This document shows, piece by piece, positions 24,958 through 33,122 of a stretch of 64,000 nt of DNA. Where the stretch lies: the NCBI GenBank assembly GCA_015478775.1, contig JADMKP010000008.1:372076-436075 (forward strand), in the 5' to 3' direction. The DNA is from Fermentimonas sp. Lineage in GTDB: Bacteria > Bacteroidota > Bacteroidia > Bacteroidales > Dysgonomonadaceae. Position 1 is the first letter of the stretch. Each line of letters starts with the position of its first letter. The notes beneath the pieces were generated by a model, which saw only the letters and a program-made list of their open reading frames with translations, was not told where the DNA came from and made no database searches. The translations under genes and the position numbers were made by a program.

Positions 24958-24969
24958 TAAGATCTTTTC

Positions 24970-25572
24970 ATGAAAGCATTATTAATAGGCGCCACAGGTG
25001 CCACCGGAAGTGATCTCTTGCAGCTATTACTTGATGATAGTGAGGTTGAGAGTGTGGATATTTTTGTGAGAAGAGATCCGGGCATGGAGCATTCAAAGAT
25101 TAATGTTCATATTATAGATTTTGAGAAGTATGAGGAGTGGAAACATCTTGTGGATGGTGATGTTTTATTTTCTTGTTTGGGTACTACTTTAAAAGATGCA
25201 GGTAGCAAGGAGGCTCAGTGGAAAGTGGACTATGAATATCAGTATCAGTTTGCTAAGGCTGCCCGTGAGAATGGAGTGGGGTGCTATGTGCTGGTTTCTG
25301 CTATGAATGCATCTTCAAAATCTAAGATATTTTATTCTCGTATGAAGGGTAAGCTAGATGAGGATGTGAATAAGCTAGGGTTCCCCAAATTATTGATCTT
25401 TAAACCGCCTTCGTTAATACGAAAGGGGAGTAGTAGGAAAATGGAAAAGATGGGAGTTAAGGTAATTAACTTCTTTAATAGGTTGGGGCTGTTGAAGTCT
25501 ATGAAGACTATGTCTACTTATACTCTTGCGAAAGATATGCTGGATGCTGTGAAACTTAGCGTAAAAGCCTGA
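24970..25572 (+). CDS. NAD(P)-binding Rossmann-fold protein (atypical SDR, NmrA/HTATIP2-like)
   Basis: 200 residues. The dinucleotide-binding loop is GATGATGSD at residues 8-16, and later landmarks are DVLFSCLGTTLKD and the strand YVLVSAMNASS, followed by YSRMKG, which fits the YxxxK catalytic pair. The closest recognisable type is the atypical SDR group that includes NmrA-like and HTATIP2/YwnB-like proteins. Substrate unknown. The 3' end overlaps the convergent P-type ATPase gene by 17 bp. Confidence 0.8.
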   Translation: MKALLIGATGATGSDLLQLLLDDSEVESVDIFVRRDPGMEHSKINVHIIDFEKYEEWKHLVDGDVLFSCLGTTLKDAGSKEAQWKVDYEYQYQFAKAARENGVGCYVLVSAMNASSKSKIFYSRMKGKLDEDVNKLGFPKLLIFKPPSLIRKGSSRKMEKMGVKVINFFNRLGLLKSMKTMSTYTLAKDMLDAVKLSVKA

Positions 25573-27421
25573 GCCCATTAAGTATTACAACAAGCGTGCT
25601 TCCTTCATGAAATATTACGCTGGTAGTGATATCGGTGAGGTTTGTAAAGGTTGCGGTAACTAGAAAGGCAACTACCCCCATTGAAATGAAGATGTTTTGC
25701 CAGATTACCCGCTTCATTTTTGTAGAGGTTTTATGTGCATGGACTAGTTTTGATATATCATTGTGAATTAATGCCAAGTCTGATACTTCTACTGCAACAT
25801 CGGTGCCATCGCCCATTGCTATGCCTACATCGGCATTGACAAGTGCGGGGGCGTCATTTACTCCATCGCCTACCATTGCGGTGATTCCATATTTTTGTTT
25901 TTGGCTGCTTATTATGTTGGACTTGTCATGGGGCATTACATTTGTGATGGCTTCGTCAATTCCTAGGTCACGGGCAACTGATTGGCCTGTTATTTCTGAG
26001 TCGCCGGTAATTAGGGTGGTGTGGATTCCAAGTTTTTGGAAGTAGTTGATGGTTGCTTTGGCTTCTTCTCTTGGTGTATCCATTAATGCTATGACTCCGA
26101 TTACATTTTCGTCTTCTGAGACATATACAACTGTGTTTCCGTTAGTCGACCATTTGTAGTTTAGATTGGTGTATTCGTCTGACACTTTCTCAAAAGCGGT
26201 AGGTTTACCAATACGATAGTTTTTATTATCGTAATTGCCTTCTAGTCCTTTTCCGATATGGTTGGTTGTGCTGATATCTAGTATGTTATTAGGCGTAAAC
26301 TTTTGGAGTATAGCATCTGCAAGGGGGTGATTAGATTCTTTTTCGAGAGCTACAATTATATCGATTATATATTCTTCTTTTATAGTATCTGAGAAAAAGT
26401 CATTTGTTACTTCTGGTTTTCCTTGGGTAAGTGTTCCGGTTTTATCAAATGCTATAGCCTTTATATCTGCAAGTTGCGAAAGATAAGTGCTACCTTTTGA
26501 AAGCACTCCGTGCCGTGCAAGGTTTGAAGTTGCTGATAATGTTACTGAAACAGTAGCAGCTGCAATGGCGCATGGGGAAGTTGCAACTAATAGCACCAGT
26601 CCTCTGTAAATACTATGCATCCATGTATAATTGAAAAAAATAACTGCACCTATAACTATAAGAGGGATTGATATCAATACAAAGTTTACATATTTAGGCT
26701 CTAGCTTTTGAATAATGCTTGCTGCCTTAGTTTGGTTGTTCTGATTTTGATCTACAAGTTGCAATATTTTGGAAAATAGTGTGTCTTTATTTTCTTTCGT
26801 TACTTCCATTATAAAAGTGCCACTACCATTTATAGTGCTTCCAAATACTTGATCGCCTTTGTACTTCTCTCGAGGTATGCTTTCGCCGCTAATTGACGAT
26901 TCATCGATGGAGGTGGTGCCCGACAGGATTACTCCATCTATTGGTACCTGATCGCCATTAAGTACCTGAAGATGATCGCCTACTTTTAAATCTTTTACTT
27001 CTACTAACTGAGTATTGCTGTTGGGCATAATGAGGCGGGCGGTAGTTGGGCTCATTTGCAGCAGTTTGGTTATCTCTCTTCTACTTCTTCCCTCGGCATA
27101 ATGTTCTAGAAATTGAGCGCCTGAGAATATAAGAATTAGTAGTGTTGCTTCCCAAAAATTACCTATTACAGAAGCTCCAATTGCTGCTAAACCCATTAAT
27201 ATATGTGAGTTGGGAGTGAATCTTCTTTTTAGTCTAGTATGCACAATAGTTTCTCCAACTCCTTCAAGAATAATTACATGGTAACCGGCAGCAATTGTTG
27301 CAAGTGTAAATAGTATATTTTTTAATACTATATTATTTTCACTCACAAACAGTGCTGCAATTGTAAGTGCCAGGCCAATGAAATAGAGTGTTACGGGTGT
27401 CTTTTTATGACTGTGTTCCAT
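25556..27421 (-). CDS. P1B-4-type heavy-metal ATPase (Fe2+/Co2+/Zn2+ efflux class)
   Basis: 621 residues, with no N-terminal metal-binding domain. Core P-type ATPase motifs are present: ISGES in the actuator, D326 in DKTGTLT, the NHPLAD nucleotide loop and MVGDGVNDAPAL. The transport-site motif is S282-P-C284 in place of CPC, and the last helix carries HEGST (605-609). This SPC plus HEGGT-like pair defines the P1B-4 class (CoaT, CtpD, PfeT), exporters of ferrous iron, cobalt or zinc. It is divergent from a Fur-family gene, which fits metal-controlled expression. The N-terminus has a few His residues (MEHSHKK). Iron is a reasonable guess for the substrate, since PfeT-type pumps are commonly under Fur/PerR control. 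Confidence 0.88.
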   Translation of the reverse strand: MEHSHKKTPVTLYFIGLALTIAALFVSENNIVLKNILFTLATIAAGYHVIILEGVGETIVHTRLKRRFTPNSHILMGLAAIGASVIGNFWEATLLILIFSGAQFLEHYAEGRSRREITKLLQMSPTTARLIMPNSNTQLVEVKDLKVGDHLQVLNGDQVPIDGVILSGTTSIDESSISGESIPREKYKGDQVFGSTINGSGTFIMEVTKENKDTLFSKILQLVDQNQNNQTKAASIIQKLEPKYVNFVLISIPLIVIGAVIFFNYTWMHSIYRGLVLLVATSPCAIAAATVSVTLSATSNLARHGVLSKGSTYLSQLADIKAIAFDKTGTLTQGKPEVTNDFFSDTIKEEYIIDIIVALEKESNHPLADAILQKFTPNNILDISTTNHIGKGLEGNYDNKNYRIGKPTAFEKVSDEYTNLNYKWSTNGNTVVYVSEDENVIGVIALMDTPREEAKATINYFQKLGIHTTLITGDSEITGQSVARDLGIDEAITNVMPHDKSNIISSQKQKYGITAMVGDGVNDAPALVNADVGIAMGDGTDVAVEVSDLALIHNDISKLVHAHKTSTKMKRVIWQNIFISMGVVAFLVTATFTNLTDITTSVIFHEGSTLVVILNGLRLLR

Positions 27422-27440
27422 ATATTTGTTTATTCTATCG

Positions 27441-27448
27441 CAAACTTA
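27441..27448 (-). promoter_or_regulatory. -7 promoter element for the P1B-4 ATPase gene
   Basis: On the minus strand this reads TAAGTTTG, matching TAnnTTTG, 19 bases before the start codon, giving a very short leader. Confidence 0.4.
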
Positions 27449-27520
27449 TGATATTTTTTTTACAATTTGGTTTTTATAGTTAAATATTGCAATTTCTGCT
27501 TTTGGTAATTGTAACGTTGT

Positions 27521-27528
27521 TATATTTG
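27521..27528 (+). promoter_or_regulatory. -7 promoter element for the Fur-family gene
   Basis: TATATTTG matches TAnnTTTG. Its last two bases are the first two of the palindrome at 27527-27541, so a bound repressor would cover the transcription start. Confidence 0.5.
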
Positions 27529-27541
27529 CAACATTGTTGCA
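27527..27541. promoter_or_regulatory. Perfect palindrome, probable Fur-family operator
   Basis: TGCAAC ATT GTTGCA is a 15-bp perfect inverted repeat with six-base arms and a three-base spacer. It lies 16 bp before the Fur-family start codon, directly after the -7 element, and about 80-90 bp from the divergent ATPase promoter. Its size and position suit autoregulation by the adjacent Fur-type protein. Confidence 0.55.
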
Positions 27542-27557
27542 TTAATAGGATTGTTTT

Positions 27558-27968
27558 ATGATTACAGCGGAGAAAATATTACATAAGTATGGTTTAAAGG
27601 GCACAGGGTGTCGCAAGTTTATTGTGAGCCGGTTGTTGGAAAGCGAAATGGCTTTATCGGAGAATGAGATTAAAGGTAAGTTTACCGACTTGTTTGATAG
27701 GGTTACGTTTTACAGAACTTTAATTACGCTTGAAGAGAGTGATATTATTCATAAGATTGTGCTTAACGACAATTTAGTGAAGTATGCATTGAATAAGCAT
27801 CATCATGTGATAGGTGATTTGCACTCGCACTTTCATTGTAATGGGTGTGATGATGTTATTTGCCTTGAGGGGAAGACTAAATTTGATGTTGAGCTGCCGG
27901 AAGATTTTGTGCAAAACGAAGTTTTTGTGGTGATTGAGGGGGTGTGCGCAAGTTGCAATAAAGAATAG
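27558..27968 (+). CDS. Fur-family metal-responsive transcriptional regulator
   Basis: 136 residues. An N-terminal winged helix includes LSENEIKGKFTDLFDRVTFYRTLITLEE, with the usual TxYRxLxxLEE recognition pattern. A C-terminal metal-binding domain contains HVIGDLHSHFHCNGCDDVIC. The CxxC of this block and the final CASC would form the structural zinc site. Which of Fur, Zur or PerR it is cannot be settled. It is divergent from the P1B-4 ATPase and followed 9 bp later by a TonB receptor gene, so it probably governs both the efflux and the uptake arm through the palindrome in front of it. Confidence 0.88.
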   Translation: MITAEKILHKYGLKGTGCRKFIVSRLLESEMALSENEIKGKFTDLFDRVTFYRTLITLEESDIIHKIVLNDNLVKYALNKHHHVIGDLHSHFHCNGCDDVICLEGKTKFDVELPEDFVQNEVFVVIEGVCASCNKE

Positions 27969-27977
27969 ATTGAAGGG

Positions 27978-30209
27978 ATGAGGTTATCTTTTACAATGCT
28001 GTTCTTGACAGTGGGACTACTGTATGCTTTTTCGCAGGACATTTCTATTGGTGGGTTTGTGCATGATCCTGAAAATGAAAGAAATTTGCAACGCGATACT
28101 TTTGAGCATCTTTTGCAACCATCGCCTATATTGCTGCAGGAGGTGACGGTAGTTGCAAGGAGGGATGACTTTAATGGGGCTGCTTCGTCGCTACCTGTAA
28201 CAGAGATAAGCAAGAATTATCTTTTGAAGAACAGCGCTGCTAATTTTATACAGACTCTGTCGTCTATTGCCGGTATTTCGTCGATGGATATTGGTGCGGG
28301 TTTCTCGAAGCCAATGATTAGAGGTTTTGGGTTTAACCGCGTGGCGGTGGTTGACAAGGGTGTGGTGCAACAAAACCAGCAGTGGGGTGCTGATCATGGA
28401 CTAGAGATTGATCAGTATGATGTGGATGGTGTGCGCGTTCATAAAGGTCCGATGTCACTATTTTACGGCTCCGATGCTATTGGTGGGGTAATTGAAATTA
28501 TTCCTCCTGTAATTCCATTTGAAGATATGTTTTGGGGTGATGCAACAATTATTGCTAAGAGTAACAACGATTTGATTGGTGCTTCGGTTGCAGCTAGTGT
28601 TAAGAGAGGCAACATGTTTGTGCGTGGTCGTGCTACGGTTCAGAGTTATAGCGATTACAGGGTGCCTGCCGATACTATTGAATATCTTACTTGGCGCTTG
28701 CCTGTGCATAACGGCAGGATGAAGAATACAGCTGGAAGGGAGGCTAACCTGGCATTATCGGTAAATTACAGTAAGGACAACTTAAGCAGTTGGTTTCATT
28801 TATCTGATATTTATAGTAAGAATGGTTTTTACCCCGGCGCACATGGTATTCCATCGTTAGATAGGGTTGCACATGATGATAGCTTTAGAAATATTGAGAT
28901 GCCTTTTGCAATATCTAATCATTTTAAACTGATTTGGAATAGCGAATTAAAGCTTACAGATAATGATAAGATAATGTTAGATGTTGGATATCAGCAGAAC
29001 AAGCGAGAGGAATTGTCGGCATTTCATACTCACTACGGAAATCAGGATGCTCCTGTACAGAAACCGAACGTGGAGCTGCAATTCGGTCTTAACACTTTAT
29101 CAGGTAGTGCCAGGTATGTTAAGGGTGAGGGTAAGCGTTGGAGTAAAACATTTGGTGGTTCTATCGAATATCAGCACAACCGGGTGGGTGGATACTCATT
29201 TTTATTGCCCGACTTTGAGCGGCTTTCAGGCGGTTTGTTTTGGATTAATAGTGTGAAACTCAACGATAAGTTTGTGCTTACCGGAGGATTGAGATATGAT
29301 ATGGGTAGGCTTAATGTTAGTGAGTTTTACGACCCTTTATTGGCAGAATTTTTGATGTTGCAGGGATATACGCAAGAGAATGTGGAGTTTTACGCGATGA
29401 GAGCGGCCAACTTAGATAGGGTATTTGGTGATTTATCGGGTTCGGTTGGGTTTGAATATCGTCCTTCTACTATTCATTCTTTAAAGTTTAATGTGGGTAG
29501 GAGTTTTAGATATCCTGGGGCTAATGAGTTGAGCAGTAACGGTCTTCATCATGGAGCATTTAGGCATGAGCAGGGGAATAAAGAGTTGAGTTCTGAGAGA
29601 GGTTATCAGCTGAATATTGATTATCTATATGAAAATGGAGTATTTAATGTGAGATTGAATCCGTTTGTGAGTTGGTTTGAGAACTATATATATTTGGAAC
29701 CCACAGGTGGTTGGTCGGTTCTACCCCACGCTGGGCAGATTTACCGTTACAACGAGGCGGAGGCTTTGGTGGCTGGAGGTGAGCTAATGATGGGCTACAA
29801 GATTAACAGCATGTGGAGTGTGAATATGGATGTTGAGTATGTTTTTAATAGAAATATTACTGATAATTATGCTTTGCCATTTACGCCCCCTACAGTGGTG
29901 ACAACAGATATTACATATTCTGGAAACAGTATGAAAAGTTTAATATCAAACTATGAAATAAAGCTTGAAAATAGGCTGGTGATGGATCAGACTTCGGTTG
30001 CACGTAATGAGGCAGCTACTCCTGGTGCAGCACTTTGGAATATCTCGGCATATGTGCATTGGCATATCAGGGGTAAGATGTTTATTACTTTACTACAGGT
30101 AGATAATATTTTTAACACATCGTTTATGAATCATCTGAGTTTTTATAAAAAGCTTAATGCTCCTGAACCGGGCAGGAATATTCAGTTGATTGTTAAAATT
30201 CCGTTTTGA
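27978..30209 (+). CDS. TonB-dependent outer-membrane receptor, probably for a metal or metallophore
   Basis: 743 residues with a signal peptide (MRLSFTMLFLTVGLLYAFS). There is no obvious carboxypeptidase-like N-terminal domain. The TonB box/plug start is near ILLQEVTVVARR. The plug continues with SSIAGISSMDIGAGFSKP, IRGFGFNRV and GPMSLFYGSDAIGGVIEI, and the barrel ends in the aromatic strand NIQLIVKIPF. The plug loop QQNQQWGADHGLEID resembles receptors of the zinc/copper ZnuD-like branch. The gene follows the Fur-type regulator by 9 bp and precedes a His-rich lipoprotein by 35 bp, so it is likely regulated by metal. The ligand is inferred from context. Confidence 0.85.
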   Translation: MRLSFTMLFLTVGLLYAFSQDISIGGFVHDPENERNLQRDTFEHLLQPSPILLQEVTVVARRDDFNGAASSLPVTEISKNYLLKNSAANFIQTLSSIAGISSMDIGAGFSKPMIRGFGFNRVAVVDKGVVQQNQQWGADHGLEIDQYDVDGVRVHKGPMSLFYGSDAIGGVIEIIPPVIPFEDMFWGDATIIAKSNNDLIGASVAASVKRGNMFVRGRATVQSYSDYRVPADTIEYLTWRLPVHNGRMKNTAGREANLALSVNYSKDNLSSWFHLSDIYSKNGFYPGAHGIPSLDRVAHDDSFRNIEMPFAISNHFKLIWNSELKLTDNDKIMLDVGYQQNKREELSAFHTHYGNQDAPVQKPNVELQFGLNTLSGSARYVKGEGKRWSKTFGGSIEYQHNRVGGYSFLLPDFERLSGGLFWINSVKLNDKFVLTGGLRYDMGRLNVSEFYDPLLAEFLMLQGYTQENVEFYAMRAANLDRVFGDLSGSVGFEYRPSTIHSLKFNVGRSFRYPGANELSSNGLHHGAFRHEQGNKELSSERGYQLNIDYLYENGVFNVRLNPFVSWFENYIYLEPTGGWSVLPHAGQIYRYNEAEALVAGGELMMGYKINSMWSVNMDVEYVFNRNITDNYALPFTPPTVVTTDITYSGNSMKSLISNYEIKLENRLVMDQTSVARNEAATPGAALWNISAYVHWHIRGKMFITLLQVDNIFNTSFMNHLSFYKKLNAPEPGRNIQLIVKIPF

Positions 30210-30244
30210 AGCTCTGTAATAATCTAAATGTATTAAATTAAAAT

Positions 30245-30790
30245 ATGAAAAAATCGGTATTAATTACAGCTATTGTGTTGAAAGCTGTGTTGGGTTTAGT
30301 TTCGTGTGATAGCGAAAACCTGGATAATGAGAGACCTGTAGTAAAGGTAATTTTGCCCTCAGAAGATGAGTTGGTAATACCGGGTAGTGATATTCATTTT
30401 GAGGTGGAGATGAGCGATAATGCAGCTCTATCATCGTATAAGGTGAATATTCATGGTGCTTTTGATGGGCACGGACATGGAGAAGCTCTTTCTGCAACAA
30501 CCCGTGCTGCATCTGATTCGGTGGAGTTTAGTAGGACTTGGCTGGAGAGCGATTTTATAGCTTTGGGTGAAGAGCCCATTTCGGGTAAGACAAAAGTGAG
30601 CGTTAAACATCATCATATGAAAATTCCTGCCAGTGTAACCAGAACCATTGATGGGGAACAAAAAGAAATGCCCCTGAAGGAGGGGCATTACCATTTTATA
30701 GTGTATTGTACCGATGAGGCAGGGCAGGAATCATTTGCATCTAAAGAGATTTTTATTTCTTATGATGCAGAGGGTCACAATCATAATTAG
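30245..30790 (+). CDS. DUF4625-like lipoprotein, His-rich, likely metal-binding
   Basis: 181 residues. A signal peptide ends in the lipobox LVSC. A single Ig-like domain follows (RPVVKVILPSEDELVIPGSD, HFEVEMSDNAAL, HFIVYCTDEAGQ), as in the DUF4625 family often encoded beside TonB receptors in Bacteroidetes. It carries histidine clusters: DGHGHGE, VKHHHMK, EGHYHF and the tail AEGHNHN. The clusters suggest that it binds zinc, copper or another soft metal for hand-over to or from the adjacent TonB receptor. Its stop overlaps the end of the convergent GH92 gene by four bases. Function is inferred from composition and context. Confidence 0.75.
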   Translation: MKKSVLITAIVLKAVLGLVSCDSENLDNERPVVKVILPSEDELVIPGSDIHFEVEMSDNAALSSYKVNIHGAFDGHGHGEALSATTRAASDSVEFSRTWLESDFIALGEEPISGKTKVSVKHHHMKIPASVTRTIDGEQKEMPLKEGHYHFIVYCTDEAGQESFASKEIFISYDAEGHNHN

Positions 30791-32985
30791 TGATTGCTCA
30801 TATAAAATGTGAGTTTGCCACCATTCATTATATCGGAATGTGTGATAAAGTTTTCTTTATAGGGCTCTCCATTGAGCTCTATTTTTTCGATATACATATT
30901 CTCTTCAGATAGGTTAATTGCCTCCATTATAAACGAGTTGCCATTACCTAGATTGATTGTAGCTTTTGAAAGTTGTGGTGCACCAAATATGTACTGGCCA
31001 TCTACTGTATTTACTGGATAGAAACCCATTGAAGAGAATAGATACCAAGCAGACATCTGACCGCAATCGTCGTTTCCGATTAGTCCATCTGGCTTGTTTT
31101 GATAGAAATCTTTGCAAATTTGTCTGATTAGTCGCTGCGTATCATGTGGCCTATCGAGGTGCATATATAAATATGCTATGTGGTGACTAGGTTCATTGCC
31201 ATGAGCATACTGACCGATGAGTCCGGTAACGTCTGATAGTTGACCGGTTGACTCCTGCTCTGTGGTGAATAGATAGTCGAGTGCTTTGCCTGCCTGTTCT
31301 TTACCTCCCATATGTTGAATTAACCCTGGTATATCATGCATTACATGCCATGTGTATTGAAGTGCATTGCCTTCGGTGTAATGACCACCTATGTGTGAAT
31401 CGGCATGGGCAAGCTGATATGGGTCGAACGGTGTCAACCAATCTCCTTTTGAATCTTTTGGTCTCATGCTCATTGTTTCACTGTCGAAATGGTTTTTATA
31501 GAAGTTAGATCTATTGATGAAGAACTTATAATCATCGGTTTTGCCTAACTTCTGTGCCATTAGTGCAGCAGCGTAATCGTCGTATCCTGCTTCGAGTGTA
31601 CGTGATACTGATTCAACTTTTGCAATGTCGTATGGGTAATATCCCAGTTTATCATAGAGCTCCCACCCTGCATTCTTGTGTGTCCCTTGTGTGAGCGACT
31701 TCTTAATTTCGTTGTAAGCACGCTCTGCATCGAAGCCGTTGAACCCTTTTAGGTAGGCATCTACAACCATAGGAACGGAGTGATTTCCTACCATAGTGTA
31801 GGTTTCTTGTGCCATTAATGCCCAAATGGGCAGGTGGCCCTGTTGCTCGCTAAATTCGAGCATGTTGTTTACGAGGTCGTCGATAATTTCGGGACTGAGG
31901 ATGGTATACATCGGGAAGGCCGCACGGAAGGTGTCCCACTGCGATAGTGTGGAGTAGTATTTTCCGGTTGGTGATTTTGCGACTTCTCTATTGGGCCCAA
32001 CATAACTGCCATCTACATCGGCAATGTTGTTTGGTTGTATATAGAGATGATAGAGGGAGGTGTAGAAATTGACTTTATCGTTTTGGCTACCTTCAACTTG
32101 TACTCGTGAGAGGTATTTGTTCCACTCGTTTTTGGCATTGGTATATACTTTGTCAAAATCCCAGTGTGTAACTTCAGCAGCGAGGTTGGCCTTTGCGCCC
32201 TCTATGCTTGTGGTGGACATGGCTACCTTCATATTGAGTACGTTCTCGCCATTCATATCAAAATTAAGTATGTAGCGTGGTGCCTTTTCGCGAGGGTCGC
32301 GTTGTTCGAGCATATCCTTAGAAAGAATTGGTTTATCGAATTCGATTACGAAATAGTAGGTGCGACGAACCCATTCTGTGCGTGTGGTATAACCAGTTAT
32401 GATTCTGTCGCTTTCGAAGTTAACCTCATTGTCGAGTACATGTATTGCAGCACGGTCTTTGCTCCAAACTAATCCACTTTGGAAATCGGCAAGCACATTT
32501 GCTTCTTTTTGGGAATTGTACGTATAGCGATGAAACGCAACATGTGGAGAAGTTGTGACTTCAACCTTAACATCATTATCGGTTAGCTCTACACCATAGT
32601 ATCCGGGAGTTGCCTTTTCACTGCTTTTATTGAATCCGCTGCTTAGATCTTCTCGAATATCTCCTGAGAAGGGTTGAATTAGCAGATCGCCAAGATCGAC
32701 AATGCCAGTGCCATTGAGTCTGTTTTGTGAGAACCCGTTTATTCTGTCATCATCGTAAAAATAACCTGAACAGTAATCCCATGAGTAATTACCGGTTTCG
32801 GGTCCGGGTTGCATAAACCCCAAAGGATAAGTAGCCCCAGGGAATGTGTGACCGGTGAAGGCGGTGCCAATGAAAGGATTGACATATTGTGTGAAGTCGC
32901 CACCAGCATCAATATCACTGCTTACTTTGTTTGCACAAGCAAGCAGTGAGAGTGATACGGCGAGCAGTATTATTGATTTTCTCAT
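30787..32985 (-). CDS. GH92 alpha-mannosidase, lipoprotein
   Basis: 732 residues with lipobox LLAC (MRKSIILLAVSLSLLAC). The family start NPFIGTAFTGHTFPGA is followed by the beta-sandwich and then an (alpha/alpha)6 barrel, with family landmarks YFSTLSQWDT-like text (YYSTLSQWDTFRAAFPMY), ALMAQETYTMVGNHSVPMV, YTEGNALQYTWHV and GNDDCGQMSAWY. The last two contain the acidic residues of the inverting, calcium-dependent catalytic site. The enzyme trims alpha-1,2- to 1,6-mannose from N-glycans or yeast mannan at the cell surface or in the periplasm. No SusC/SusD pair is adjacent, so it seems to be an orphan enzyme. Confidence 0.93.
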   Translation of the reverse strand: MRKSIILLAVSLSLLACANKVSSDIDAGGDFTQYVNPFIGTAFTGHTFPGATYPLGFMQPGPETGNYSWDYCSGYFYDDDRINGFSQNRLNGTGIVDLGDLLIQPFSGDIREDLSSGFNKSSEKATPGYYGVELTDNDVKVEVTTSPHVAFHRYTYNSQKEANVLADFQSGLVWSKDRAAIHVLDNEVNFESDRIITGYTTRTEWVRRTYYFVIEFDKPILSKDMLEQRDPREKAPRYILNFDMNGENVLNMKVAMSTTSIEGAKANLAAEVTHWDFDKVYTNAKNEWNKYLSRVQVEGSQNDKVNFYTSLYHLYIQPNNIADVDGSYVGPNREVAKSPTGKYYSTLSQWDTFRAAFPMYTILSPEIIDDLVNNMLEFSEQQGHLPIWALMAQETYTMVGNHSVPMVVDAYLKGFNGFDAERAYNEIKKSLTQGTHKNAGWELYDKLGYYPYDIAKVESVSRTLEAGYDDYAAALMAQKLGKTDDYKFFINRSNFYKNHFDSETMSMRPKDSKGDWLTPFDPYQLAHADSHIGGHYTEGNALQYTWHVMHDIPGLIQHMGGKEQAGKALDYLFTTEQESTGQLSDVTGLIGQYAHGNEPSHHIAYLYMHLDRPHDTQRLIRQICKDFYQNKPDGLIGNDDCGQMSAWYLFSSMGFYPVNTVDGQYIFGAPQLSKATINLGNGNSFIMEAINLSEENMYIEKIELNGEPYKENFITHSDIMNGGKLTFYMSNH

Positions 32986-33012
32986 AAATTGTTTTACTGT
33001 TAAACGCCTTTA

Positions 33013-33107
33013 ATTAGTAGTTGTACTTTCGATTAGTAGTTGTACTTTCGATTAGTAGTTGTACTTTCGATTAGTTGTTATACTTTCGATTAGTTGTTTT
33101 ACTCCTG
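33013..33107. repeat. 19-bp minisatellite, five units
   Basis: Five head-to-tail 19-bp copies start at 33013, 33032, 33051, 33070 and 33089. The first three are identical (ATTAGTAGTTGTACTTTCG); the last two carry three to six substitutions. A partial sixth unit begins at 33108. There are no spacers, so it is not CRISPR. It lies between the end of the OPT transporter gene and the start of the GH92 gene (both minus strand), upstream of the latter. Confidence 0.9.
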
Positions 33108-33122
33108 ATTAGTTGTAATTGA

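Noticed and set aside
33013-33113. CRISPR array
   Set aside because: The 19-bp units are contiguous with no spacers and no cas genes are nearby.
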